DNA of 64,000 nt from Poindextera sp963719975 (lineage in GTDB: Bacteria > Pseudomonadota > Alphaproteobacteria > Caulobacterales > Caulobacteraceae), in NCBI GenBank assembly GCA_963719975.1, contig CAVRED010000007.1:248001-312000 (forward strand), written 5' to 3'. Below, one piece after another: positions 28,759 through 37,671 of the stretch. How positions within the stretch are numbered: position 1 is the first letter of the stretch; every line of letters starts with the position of its first letter. A model generated the notes under the pieces. It did no database searches. It saw only the letters and a list, made by a program, of their open reading frames with translations, and had not been told where the DNA came from. A program made the translations under genes and the position numbers.

Positions 28759-29518
28759 TCAGAGCACCGCAAGCATCTCGCCCACCAGCGGGTGGCGAAC
28801 GATGTCGCGATCGGAGAGCCGCACCACAGCGATCGACGGAACGGCCTCGAGCCGCTGGGCGACCTCTGCGAGGCCCGAGACGGAGGGCAGCAGGTCCGAC
28901 TGGTTCGGGTCGCCCGTGACCACCATGGTCGAACTCCAGCCCAAACGGGTCAGCAGCATCTTGAGCTGGACGTAGGTGCAGTTCTGCGCCTCGTCGATGA
29001 CGACGAAGGCGTTGTTCAGCGTGCGCCCACGCATGTAGCCCACTGGGGCGATCTCGATCGCGCCCTCGGCCATCAAGCGCCCGCACCCGCTTCATCGAAA
29101 GCCGGTCGGACAGAGCGTCGTAGAGCGGGCGCAGATAGGGGGCGAGCTTGTCCTCCATGTCGCCCGGCAGGTAGCCGATCGACTCTCCGGCCTCGATCGC
29201 CGGCCGTGAGAGCACGATCCGGCCGACGCGCCCGGCGTCCAGCGCCTCGACCGCCTTGGCGATAGCCAGATAGGTCTTGCCGGTGCCGGCAGGCCCCAGC
29301 GCCAGCACCAGGTTGCGCGCGTCGATCGCCTCGATCAGCCGCGCCTGTCCGGGCGACTTCGGCTTGACCGTCTTCAGGTAGCCCTGGTCCCGGTCGTCGG
29401 CGCCGGCCAGCGGCGACCAGGCGCGCTCGATGGGCAGCCGGCGGATCTTGCCGTCGTCAAAGTCCCGATCGTCGAACGCGCTTTCGCGCACCAGCCGCTT
29501 GCACGCACGTTTGGCCAT
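28759..29518 (-). CDS. PhoH-family ATPase (one frameshift)
   Basis: Cytoplasmic P-loop protein of the PhoH family. The Walker A motif is GPAGTGKTYLA; RPAIEAGESIGYLPGDMEDK and FVVIDEAQNCT (Walker B) follow, with VVTGDPNQSDL downstream. One extra base near 29085 separates MKRVRAL from MAEGAIEIAPVGYMRGRTLN. The length of about 253 residues fits the short PhoH type. The role is probably in RNA metabolism or phosphate stress, by family knowledge only. A strong hairpin followed by six T residues lies just upstream of its start. Confidence 0.9.
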
Positions 29519-29537
29519 GGAGCTCTCCGTCCGGGTA

Positions 29538-29570
29538 AGAAAAAAGGGCAGGTCCGCAATGGACCGCCCT
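29538..29570 (-). terminator. Intrinsic terminator in the phoH leader
   Basis: On the minus strand AGGGC-GGTCC and GGACC-(A)-GCCCT pair as a 10-bp stem with one bulged A and a 5-base loop, followed by TTTTTTCTT. It is the best T-tract terminator in this GC-rich window. It lies 20 to 52 bases upstream of the phoH ATG, so it either ends an upstream minus-strand transcript or attenuates phoH. Confidence 0.75.
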
Positions 29571-29802
29571 TCGGATGAATGGGAGGCGGGTGAGGAATGG
29601 GGCGATGCGCCGGGCGGGTGGCCCTTGGACTTCTGGCGTGGCGGGCTGAAGCTCCGCCGGACAACCGAACGCGACACCGCAGTCTCCGCCTTGAGGAGAT
29701 CGAACCGGCTGCCGCCGGTTCGAATCGCACCACCAGGATGATGGTAACCGCCTTTCAGAACGGTTAAGCAAGGCGGACAATTGCAATAAAGGATGTGGAC
29801 GG
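29571..29802 (-). other. Unassigned region upstream of phoH, possible leader or small RNA
   Basis: No convincing gene is seen. The stretch ends, on the minus strand, at a strong intrinsic terminator and contains a second hairpin (TCGAACCGG/CCGGTTCGA, 29700-29723, loop 6). A long frame in phase with phoH is open through it but has no recognisable product. Its layout suits an untranslated leader or a separate small RNA of about 170-200 bases. Confidence 0.35.
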
Positions 29803-30330
29803 ATGAATGTTTACACCTTGAACGGGGTCGGACCGACCCTGCCGGCGGATGACGAATACTGGATAGCGCCAAACGCCGCCGTTCTCGGCAAAGTCATTCT
29901 CAAGAAGAATGCGAGCGTTTGGTTCGGCGCCGTGCTGCGCGGCGACAATGATCCGATAACGATCGGCGAAAACAGCAACGTTCAGGACAATTCGGTGCTT
30001 CACACCGACTCCGGTTCGCCGCTGACGATTGGCGCGAATGTCACCGTCGGCCACATGGTGATGCTGCACGGCTGCACGATCGGCGACGGATGCTTGATCG
30101 GGATCGGCTCGGTGATCCTGAACGGCGCCAGGATCGGGAAGAACTGCCTGGTCGGGGCGGGCGCGCTTATCACCGAGAACAAGGAGTTTCCCGAAGGATC
30201 GATGATCCTTGGATCGCCCGCGCGGGTCGTGCGCGAGCTATCGCCGGAGCAGGCGAGCCGAATGGGCTCCGGCGCGCTGCACTACGTGCAGAACTGGAAG
30301 CGGTTCAAACAAGGGTTGGTCGCGGCCTGA
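29803..30330 (+). CDS. Gamma-carbonic-anhydrase-family hexapeptide protein
   Basis: 175 residues, intact. Repeated hexapeptides form a left-handed beta helix (VILKKNASVWFGAVLRGDND, IGENSNVQDNSVLHTDSG, IGANVTVGHMVMLHGCTIGDG). The histidines of VLHTD, VGHMV and MLHGC occupy the zinc-binding positions. It fits the YrdA/PaaY/CaiE group, close to gamma carbonic anhydrases; whether it hydrates CO2 is unknown. AAAGGA lies upstream of the ATG. Confidence 0.93.
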   Translation: MNVYTLNGVGPTLPADDEYWIAPNAAVLGKVILKKNASVWFGAVLRGDNDPITIGENSNVQDNSVLHTDSGSPLTIGANVTVGHMVMLHGCTIGDGCLIGIGSVILNGARIGKNCLVGAGALITENKEFPEGSMILGSPARVVRELSPEQASRMGSGALHYVQNWKRFKQGLVAA

Positions 30331-30334
30331 GCGC

Positions 30335-31173
30335 TCAGCGCGCGGTCACGACCCAGGTTGCGGAGTCGATCTGGACGCCGTCGGGACCGGAAAGCGCGGA
30401 GAACGCCTCGCGCACCCGTGCGGCGGCCGGCTCGATCAGCGACGGGTTGTCGCGCAGTATCGCGCCCAGCGGGCCGGCCTGCAGGGCGATTTGCAAGGCC
30501 GTGTCGACGTCCGGCCAGCCCATCTTCTGATTGTGTGGCTCGATCTTGATGTCGCCGAACCCCGCCGCGCGGAGGATTCCCCTCACGTGTTCCCCGTCAG
30601 CGAACGCGAAAGGCCCGGGCGCCCCAGGTTGGGCGGCGGCGCCGGCGGCGGGAGCAGCGACGCGGCTGCAGCCATCGGGAGCGTGATCCACGGATTCTCG
30701 GCCATCGCCCGCCAGCAGACGAAGACGAGCCGTCCCGTCGGGCCCAGCGCCTTGCGCACGTTGGCGAACGCCGCGGGCGGGTCTTCGAAGAACATGACGC
30801 CGAAGCGGGAGAATGCGGCGTCCGCCGCCGGCAGGGCGTGGGTCTGCGCGTCGGCTTGCACGAACGTTGTCTGAGCCAGGCCGGCCGCATCGGCGCGCTC
30901 GCGGGCGCGGCCCAGCATCGGCTCGGAGATGTCGACGCCGACGACCGCGCCCGACGGGCCGACGCGCCGTGCGAGCTCCAGGCTGGTGGCGCCGCAGCCG
31001 CAGCCGATGTCGATCACCGTCTCGCCGGCGCGCGGGGCCAGCGCCTCGATCCCAGTCAGTCCGAGTTGCTCGAGCTGGGCGTCCAACATCGCCTGGCCGG
31101 CGACCCATGCGGCGCCAGCGCTCTCGTTCCAGTAGGTGATCTGGGCCGCATTCTGGCCGGAGGTTTCAGTCAT
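30335..31173 (-). CDS. Class I SAM-dependent methyltransferase (one frameshift)
   Basis: About 279 residues. Motif I is VIDIGCGCGATSLELA, preceded by the helix YWNESAGAAWVAGQ; VGVDISEPMLGRARERA, FVQADAQTH and SRFGVMFFEDPPAAFANVRK complete the Rossmann fold. Near 30640 the frame changes within a proline run, which one missing (or two extra) bases would repair; the C-terminus then reads FAFADGEHVRGILRAAGFGDIKI. It is similar to generic small-molecule methyltransferases; the substrate is unknown. Confidence 0.87.
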
Positions 31174-31250
31174 CCCAGGCTCCCGCGTCAGAAGGGTTGC
31201 CTGCCACAGCGTCAAGCGCGCAGCATCGCCGGTGACAGCTGGAGGAACTC

Positions 31251-32033
31251 ATGGCCTACGAATTCGTCGCCGTCGAGAAGGACGGACCGATCACGACCGT
31301 CACCCTGAACCGGCCCGAGGTGATGAACGCCCTGCATTCGCCGGCGCATTTCGAGCTGGACGCGGTGTTCAACGACTTCGCCGCCGACAAGGACCAGTGG
31401 GTCGCGATCGTCACCGGCGCCGGCGAGCGCGCCTTTTCCGCGGGCAACGACCTGAAGCACCAGGCGAGCGGTGGGCGCATGGGCAGTCCGCCATCGGGCT
31501 TTGCGGGCCTCACCAGCCGCTTCGACCTGAACAAGCCGGTCATCGCCGCCGTGAATGGAGTCGCGATGGGCGGCGGGTTCGAGATCGCGCTTGCCTGCGA
31601 TCTCATCATCGCCTCGGAGAGCGCGGTTTTCGCGCTGCCGGAGCCGCGCGTGGGCCTGGCGGCGCTTGCCGGCGGCCTGCACCGGCTGCCGCGCCAGATC
31701 GGGCTGAAGCGCGCCATGGGCATGATCCTGACCGCCCGCCGCGTCTCGGCGAAGGAGGGCTACGAGCTGGGGTTCGTAAACGAGGTCGTCGCGCCGGCCG
31801 AACTCATGGCTGCGGCCAAACGCTGGGCGAAGATGGTCGCCGAGCTCTCCCCAATGTCGATCCGCGCCTCGAAGGAAACCGTCATGCGCGGCCTGGGAGA
31901 GCCGACGGTGGAAGCGGCGCTGAAGGGCCAGAGCGCCTACCCCGCCGTCGCAGCCATGTACCGCTCGGCAGACTTCATCGAAGGCCCGAAAGCCTTCGCC
32001 GAGAAGCGCGCGCCGCAGTGGACGGGGGCCTAG
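31251..32033 (+). CDS. Enoyl-CoA hydratase/isomerase family protein
   Basis: 260 residues, intact, with GGAGG 6 bases before the ATG. Crotonase-fold signatures are ITTVTLNRPEVMNALHSP, AFSAGNDLK (oxyanion hole), KPVIAAVNGVAMGGGFEIALACD and PEPRVGLAALAGGLHRLPRQIG with the catalytic acid region. The role is probably hydration of enoyl-CoA in fatty-acid or related degradation, in line with the acyl-CoA dehydrogenase and thiolase elsewhere in the window. Confidence 0.93.
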   Translation: MAYEFVAVEKDGPITTVTLNRPEVMNALHSPAHFELDAVFNDFAADKDQWVAIVTGAGERAFSAGNDLKHQASGGRMGSPPSGFAGLTSRFDLNKPVIAAVNGVAMGGGFEIALACDLIIASESAVFALPEPRVGLAALAGGLHRLPRQIGLKRAMGMILTARRVSAKEGYELGFVNEVVAPAELMAAAKRWAKMVAELSPMSIRASKETVMRGLGEPTVEAALKGQSAYPAVAAMYRSADFIEGPKAFAEKRAPQWTGA

Positions 32034-32058
32034 AGCGTCTGGCGAAGGCCGCCCGGCG

Positions 32059-34900
32059 TCACTTCGGCGCAGCCACCACCACGATCGGAGTCTGGCTGAG
32101 CCATTTGCGCGCTTCGGCCTGGACGTCGGCGAGCGTGATCCCGGAAAAGTCGCTGAGCCAGGTGCGGGCGGCGTCGAGCTTGTCCGGGTGCGCCCAGGAT
32201 TGGTCCAGCGTATCCATCCACCACCCGACGGTGAGTTCGCGCGACTGGCCGCCATCGATCACGGGGCGGCGCGCCCGCTCCAGCGCCTCGCTCGTCATGT
32301 CGCCTGTCGCATAACGTTGAACGATCGTCTTGGTCTCGTCGACGACGGTCTGCGCGTCGGCAGGGGCTGAAATGAGCCCGATGTCGAGGTCGCCTTGGTC
32401 GCCGCCGCGGGCGAAGTCGACCCTGACGGCGGGGCTGTAGGTCTTGCCGAGCTTGCGGCGGACGACATCGATGATCTCGTCCTGGATCATGCCGGCCAGC
32501 ACCTCGAGCGTCCGCTGCTCGCGGATCTTGTCCGGTGACCAGACGAAAAGGGGCCAGGTCATCAGGATTCCCGTCGCATCCTTCGGTCCGTCGTGAGTGA
32601 CGTGGATCGGCGCAGGCGGCGGGTCGGGGAACCTCACATGCGGGGCGTCGGATCGCGTCCGATCAACCCGCTCGCGGGGCGGGATCGCGCCCAGCGTCTT
32701 GGCCAGCGCCTGCATCAGGCTCGGCTCATCGACGTCTCCGACGACCGTCACCTCCAGCGCATCCGTCGTTCAGGGAGCCGGCGAGCAGACGGGCGAAGTC
32801 GGCCGACTTGAGCCGCTCCGCCTCGGCCTCGCTGGGCAGGGTCATCACGCGCGGGGGGACGAGCGCATCCTGCAGGGCTCGGGTCGCGGCGGCATTCGGG
32901 TCGATCTCGAACTGGCGGTAGGCCGCGCGCATCGCCGTTGGCAGCTGCGCGTCGAGGTCGGGGCGAAACGCCGGATCGGTGAGATATGCGGCGAGCAGCT
33001 CCAGCTGGACATCGAGGTCGGCGACCCGCGTCGCGCCGTCGAGCACGAAACTGTCGCGGCCGATCCCCAGATGCAGGTCGCAGGCGTGCGTCTCGCAGAG
33101 CTGGGTGACATCATCGAGGTCGTTCTTTCCCAGGCCGCCCGCGCCCAGCATCTGCGCCCCGAGTTCGGCGGCGAACGATGCGTGCCGGCCGGCAGCTCTT
33201 GCTGTCCCGCGCCGAAGCGAATGCGGATGAAGACCTTGTCCGGCATGTTGTCGACCGACTTGAAGTTCACCCGCACGCCATTGGCGAACTCGACTCGCAC
33301 GGCCCCGATGTCGCCCAGCACCTCGCGGTGGACGATCAGTCCCGGCGGACCGAAGTCGGTGTAGGCCCAGGGATGGCTGACCCGGTCGGTCGGCGGTGCG
33401 GGCTTGTCGCTCGCCTGCGCGGCCTGCCAGGCCTTGCGGATGTCGGCCGCGGCGACCGGCGTGGGCGTGATGAGGAAAAGCAGCGGCCCGTTGCCGTCCG
33501 GACCAAGCGCGGCGGAACTCGGCGTTCGACCAGATCCGGCGTCAGCCGGTCGAGCGCAGTGGTGACGATGCGATAGTCCTCCTCGACCGTGTCGATCGTC
33601 CCGTCGTGCAGGAAATTGTCGAGGATCAGGTCGGCGCGAGACTTCTGCGTCATGTTGTTGCCGCCGGCCAATCCGGCGTCGAGCTTGGCGCGAAGCTCGG
33701 CCCTGGTCGACGTCCATCTCCTGGGCGGTCAGGCCATAGAGCGCCATCCGCCGCGTCTCGTCCGAGACGGTCCTCAGCGCCGTGCGCCAGTCGCCGTCAC
33801 GAACGTTGGCCTGCACGCAGGCGAGCGAGGCGGTGTCGTAGACGGTGTCGCGGCTGGCCGCGCCGGCGACGATCGGCGGCCGCGTCGTCTGCGCCAGCCG
33901 GTCCAACCGCTTGGTCAGCACCGCCGCCCAGATCTGATCCTCAAGGTCCACCATGTGGATGGCGACGTCCTCGACGTGCTCGGGGTCCTTGTCGCGCGCC
34001 CGGCAGACCTGCAGCTGGCCCGGCACGTCGGCGCTGGTCACCGTCGTGACGTCGAGCCCGCGCGCCGCGTCGATCCGCCCGAGGTTCGGCTGCGGCGATG
34101 CCGGCGTTTCGTCGGCCCACGAGCCGAAGGTCCGCTCGATCCGCCGCCGCACCACGTCGCCCGGCTGATCGGAGACCACGATCAGGATCGCGCGCTCCGG
34201 CCGGTACCACTTGCGCCAGAAGGCGCGGATCGAGTCTGCGTTTGCCGAATTGATCGTCGCCAAGGTTCCGATCGGCAACCGGCGTGAGCCCAGGAGTTCG
34301 GGGAACATGAACGTCCCGGCCCGCTTCGAGATCTCCGAGGCCGGACTCAGGCTCTCGCGATATTCCGACAGGATCGTGCCGCGCTCACGGTCGACCTCTG
34401 ACGGGGCGATCGAGAGCCCCTCGGCCACGTCCCGCAGCCAGTCGAAGGCGAGGTCGACCTTGTCGTCGCCGGCATCTGAAATATCGAGACTGAACGTGGT
34501 GCCGGTCAGCCCGGTCTGGGCGTTCTGGTCGCGGCCGAGCCCCACCCCAATCTCTTCGAAACGCGGCAAGAGGGTCCCCGGCGGGAAGTGGTCCGAGCCC
34601 GAGAACGCCATGTGTTCCAGGAAGTGGGCCGTGCCGCGCTGGGCGTCGGTCTCGTCGGCGCTGCCCGCACCCATGTAGAAATCGATGGTCGTCTCCGGCA
34701 GGCCGACCGTCCGGGCGATGGCGTAGCGCATCCCGTTCGGCAGCTTGCCGATGAGGACATCCGGGTCGGGCGTGACCAGGTCCCCCGCGGGCTCGCTCGC
34801 TTGAGCCGCCGCCGCGGCGCCGATCCGTCGGGGCGGCTTCCGCTGCGAACGCCAACGATGCGGCGAGCAGGAATGCGGCGGCGGACAAAACCCGTTTCAT
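32059..34900 (-). CDS. M16-family zinc metallopeptidase, copy 1 (several frameshifts)
   Basis: About 945 residues, the length of a two-module pitrilysin-type peptidase. The signal peptide is MKRVLSAAAFLLAASLAFAAEA. The inverted zinc motif HxxEH is in GTAHFLEHMAFSGSDHFPPG; the second module includes LGAGGLGKNDLDD, TPVAAADIRKAWQ and KLGKTYSPAVRVDF. At least five shifts break it (about 34810, 33700, 33520, 33195 and 32755). Most behave as one inserted base; the one near 33195 looks like a missing base. It is probably periplasmic and degrades peptides or signal sequences. A paralogue lies 2.8 kb away. Confidence 0.88.
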
Positions 34901-35064
34901 CTCGGCTCCAGCTGGATCACCGCCCCGGCTCGCTCCTGCTCTAGGCGGCCCTCGACGCTGGCTCAAGTGGCGCCACCGCCCGACCGGGCTGTTGCGCGGC
35001 CAGCCTGCGGCCTATCATCGGCCCTGACCAAAGGATCCCAGCGGTTTGTTGACGGGAGATGACC

Positions 35065-36030
35065 ATGCAGAAGCGTCCATTGGGCCGATCCGGCCTCGAA
35101 ATCGCCCCGCTCGTGCTGGGCGGCAACGTGTTCGACTGGACCGCCGACGAGGCGCAGTCGTTCGCGATCCTCGACGCCTTCATTGGCGCCGGCTTCAACT
35201 GCATCGACACCGCCGACGTCTACTCGCGCTGGGTCCCGGGCCACACCGGGGGCGAATCCGAAGTCGTCATCGGCAATTGGCTCGCCGCGCGCGGCGGTCG
35301 CGACAAGGTGATCATCGCCACCAAGTTCGGCGCGCCCATGGCGGACGACAAGAAGGGGCTCTCGCGCGCCTATATGATGCAGGCGGTCGAGGCGTCGCTG
35401 ACGCGGCTCAAGACCGACTACATCGACCTTTACCAGTCCCACTTCGACGATCCAGAGGCGCCGCAGGACGAGGTCGCCGAGGGCTTCGCGCGCCTGGTCG
35501 AGCAAGGCAAGGCGCGCGCGATCGGCGCGTCGAACTTCACGGCCGATCGCCTCGCCAGCGCGCTGAAGGCGGCGACGGACAAGGGGCTGCCCCGCTACGA
35601 GAGCCTGCAGCCGCAGTACAACCTCGCCGACCGCGACCGGTTCGAGGGCGACGCTGCAGGACCTGTGCGTCAGGGAGGACGTGGGGGTCATCTGCTACTA
35701 CGGTCTGGCGTCGGGCTTCCTCACCGGCAAGTACCGCTCGGAGGACGACCTCGGCAAGAGCCAGCGCGGCCGCGGCGTCAAGCGCTACCTCGATGCGCGC
35801 GGCCATCGCATCCTGGCGTCGCTGGATGAGTCGCAGCCGAGGCTGGCGCCACGCCGGCGCAGGTCGCCCTGGCTTGGCTCATCGCCCAGCCCGGCGTCAC
35901 CGCGCCGATCGCGAGCGCCACCAGCGTCGCTCAGCTCGAGGAGATCATGGGCGCCGCGCATTTGCGGCTCGAGACGGCGCAACTGGATCGGCTGACCCGG
36001 GAGAGCGCCCCTGAGCCCGTCGCGGCGTAG
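35065..36030 (+). CDS. Aldo/keto reductase (frameshifted)
   Basis: About 320 residues. NADPH-dependent TIM-barrel reductase: MQKRPLGRSGLEIAPLVLGG, the catalytic Asp/Tyr in CIDTADVYSRW, the Lys in VIIATKFG, the His in YQSHFDDPEAP, and GASNFTADRLASAL. Shifts fall near 35650 and 35830-35860; the sequence continues ICYYGLASGFLTGKYRSEDD and ends VALAWLIAQPGVTAPIAS then APEPVAA. GGGAG lies 6 bases before the ATG at 35065; 35059 is an alternative. The substrate is unknown. Confidence 0.9.
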
Positions 36031-36034
36031 CGGT

Positions 36035-36588
36035 CTAGGCGATCTGGCGACCGTCCACCGCCGCCAGCCGCAGGCGGGGCAATTCGCCCTCGCCGGGGCG
36101 GGCCGCCGTCACGCCGCGTACCGTCAGGACCTGGATCGGCTGCCCGAGCAGGGCCGCAACCGGGGTCGTGGGCTGGTAGAGCCCGAGAATGCGATCGATC
36201 TCGCCGCTTACGCTCGTCAGCGGCGCAAAGGTGATCTCGAGCCCCAACGAGGCCTCGGCCTTCGGGGCGCGGGCTTCCGCCGCGACCACCAGCGGCTCGG
36301 GTTGGCGGCGGATGGCCTCCAACGCGAGCTGTAGCGGGCGTTCGGTAGGTCTCGGCCCAGAGACAGAGCGCATCGACGCCGGCAAGCCGGCCGCCGTGCA
36401 GCTCGTCGACCAAGCCCGCCGGCCAGGCGGAAGACGTACTGTCCCGGGCCTGTGCGCCCGAGGATGAAGACCTGCGGCACCAGGTCGGGGAACTCGCCAG
36501 GATCGATCGAGGCCCGCGCGGGGGCGGCGCAGGCGCCTTTGCGTGCGCGCCAATAGTCGATCAGCCGCTCGGTATTCGAATGGAACAT
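36035..36588 (-). CDS. PAS_5-type PAS-domain protein (two frameshifts)
   Basis: About 184 residues. RLIDYWRARKGACAAPARASIDPGEFPDLVPQVFIL is the N-terminal pattern of the alphaproteobacterial PAS_5 family (PF07310), followed by VFRLAGGLVDELHGGRLAG and the C-terminal LRLAAVDGRQIA. The frame changes near 36425 and 36340, each equal to one inserted base. Such proteins are single sensory domains without an output module; ligand and partner are unknown. It is convergent with the aldo/keto reductase, with stops four bases apart. Confidence 0.8.
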
Positions 36589-36744
36589 CGTGAAGGCCTC
36601 GTCAGCGGCTGAAGGGTCGCCGCATGGGCCTTGCAGGAACGGATCGGACCAAGCTGGGGCCGTTTCAAATCGAGACGGCGGGGCGAAATCGGGCCGGCGC
36701 CCGTCTTGCCTTCACCAGCTCAACTTGGACAACGGAGACCCGCC

Positions 36745-37536
36745 ATGAAGGCGCCTTTCAATTCGATCCTGGCCGCTGTCGGCGGGTGCATCGCGCTGGC
36801 CCTCGCGGCCGCGACCGCCTCGCCGGCCTTGGCGGGCGGAAGCGGCTACGGCAACAACGGCGGCAACTGCGGCTGCCAGCCGCACATGCCGCCCCACCAG
36901 ATGCAGAAGATCAAGATCGACGTGAACGTCTACGCTCAGGCCAATGCGTCGGCGCGTTCGACCGCCCAGTCGCAAGGCGCCATCTTCTTCGGCGGTGGCG
37001 GCGGCGGCGGAAGTTCGATCGGCCCGGCCCCGGTCGGCGTGATCCAGAACCTCGCCGTTGGCGGCGACATTCGCAGGACCGCCTATGAGGCCGAGCGCGT
37101 CAAGATCAAGAAGGTGGTGATCGAGGTCGAGTGCATGGACGACAAGCTGGTGCCGCACCCAGGCTCGCAGGTCACCCCGGACCGCGACATCGACGACAAC
37201 TACGACGGCGAGCTGTTCCGCTGCATCGCCGGCACGCACATGCACATCACGATGGCCGACTACGAAGGCGCGATCGATTTCGGCCATGGCTGGACGATGG
37301 ACTGCGACAAGGGCCAGGCGCTCTACCATGCGCCCGGCGGTCACGTTGAATGCCGCACCCAGATCCCGGCGCGCGACTGCAACGAACGTTCGCTGCTCCG
37401 TCGCTTCGGCGCGGGCGTGAAGATCCTGACCATGATCACCAAGGAACGCTACACCGCCTACAAGGAAGAGACCGACGAGGCCACGAGCGTCGGCTCGATG
37501 ACCATCGATGGCGGCGTTGGCGGCATGGTCTACTAG
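36745..37536 (+). CDS. Exported glycine-rich protein of unknown function
   Basis: 263 residues, intact. The signal peptide is MKAPFNSILAAVGGCIALALA with cleavage near SPALAG. The mature N-terminus is Gly/Asn/Cys-rich (GGSGYGNNGGNCGCQPHMPPHQ), then KIKIDVNVYAQANASARS, a run of glycines (FFGGGGGGGSS), and a longer ordered part with six or more cysteines (VECMDD, LFRCIAG, MDCDKGQ, VECRTQ, ARDCNER). The KxKxDVNVxAxANAxA pattern recalls beta-strand repeats of surface proteins. It carries its own terminator. It is encoded 4.6 kb from hfaA-hfaB; a surface role is only a guess. Confidence 0.75.
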   Translation: MKAPFNSILAAVGGCIALALAAATASPALAGGSGYGNNGGNCGCQPHMPPHQMQKIKIDVNVYAQANASARSTAQSQGAIFFGGGGGGGSSIGPAPVGVIQNLAVGGDIRRTAYEAERVKIKKVVIEVECMDDKLVPHPGSQVTPDRDIDDNYDGELFRCIAGTHMHITMADYEGAIDFGHGWTMDCDKGQALYHAPGGHVECRTQIPARDCNERSLLRRFGAGVKILTMITKERYTAYKEETDEATSVGSMTIDGGVGGMVY

Positions 37537-37587
37537 CTTACGCTGAGCGGTGCGGGCGGTTCTCCCCGCGCCAAGTCGCCTCGAACA

Positions 37588-37618
37588 GCCCGCCACGCCT
37601 GTCGTGGCGGGCCTTTTT
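37588..37618 (+). terminator. Intrinsic terminator of the exported-protein gene
   Basis: GCCCGCCACG and CGTGGCGGGC pair perfectly over 10 bp around a 5-base loop, followed by CTTTTT. It lies 52 bases after the stop at 37536. Confidence 0.88.
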
Positions 37619-37671
37619 GTGCTTGCTCGAAGGCGTCGACGCGCGCCTAGCCGCAGAGGATGATCCTCTGC

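Noticed and set aside
29700..29736. GGTTCGAATCGCACCACCA-like sequence resembling a tRNA or tmRNA 3' end
   Set aside because: No matching acceptor or T stem can be formed, and the tmRNA coding piece and tag are not found nearby; the TTCGAA is part of a simple hairpin.
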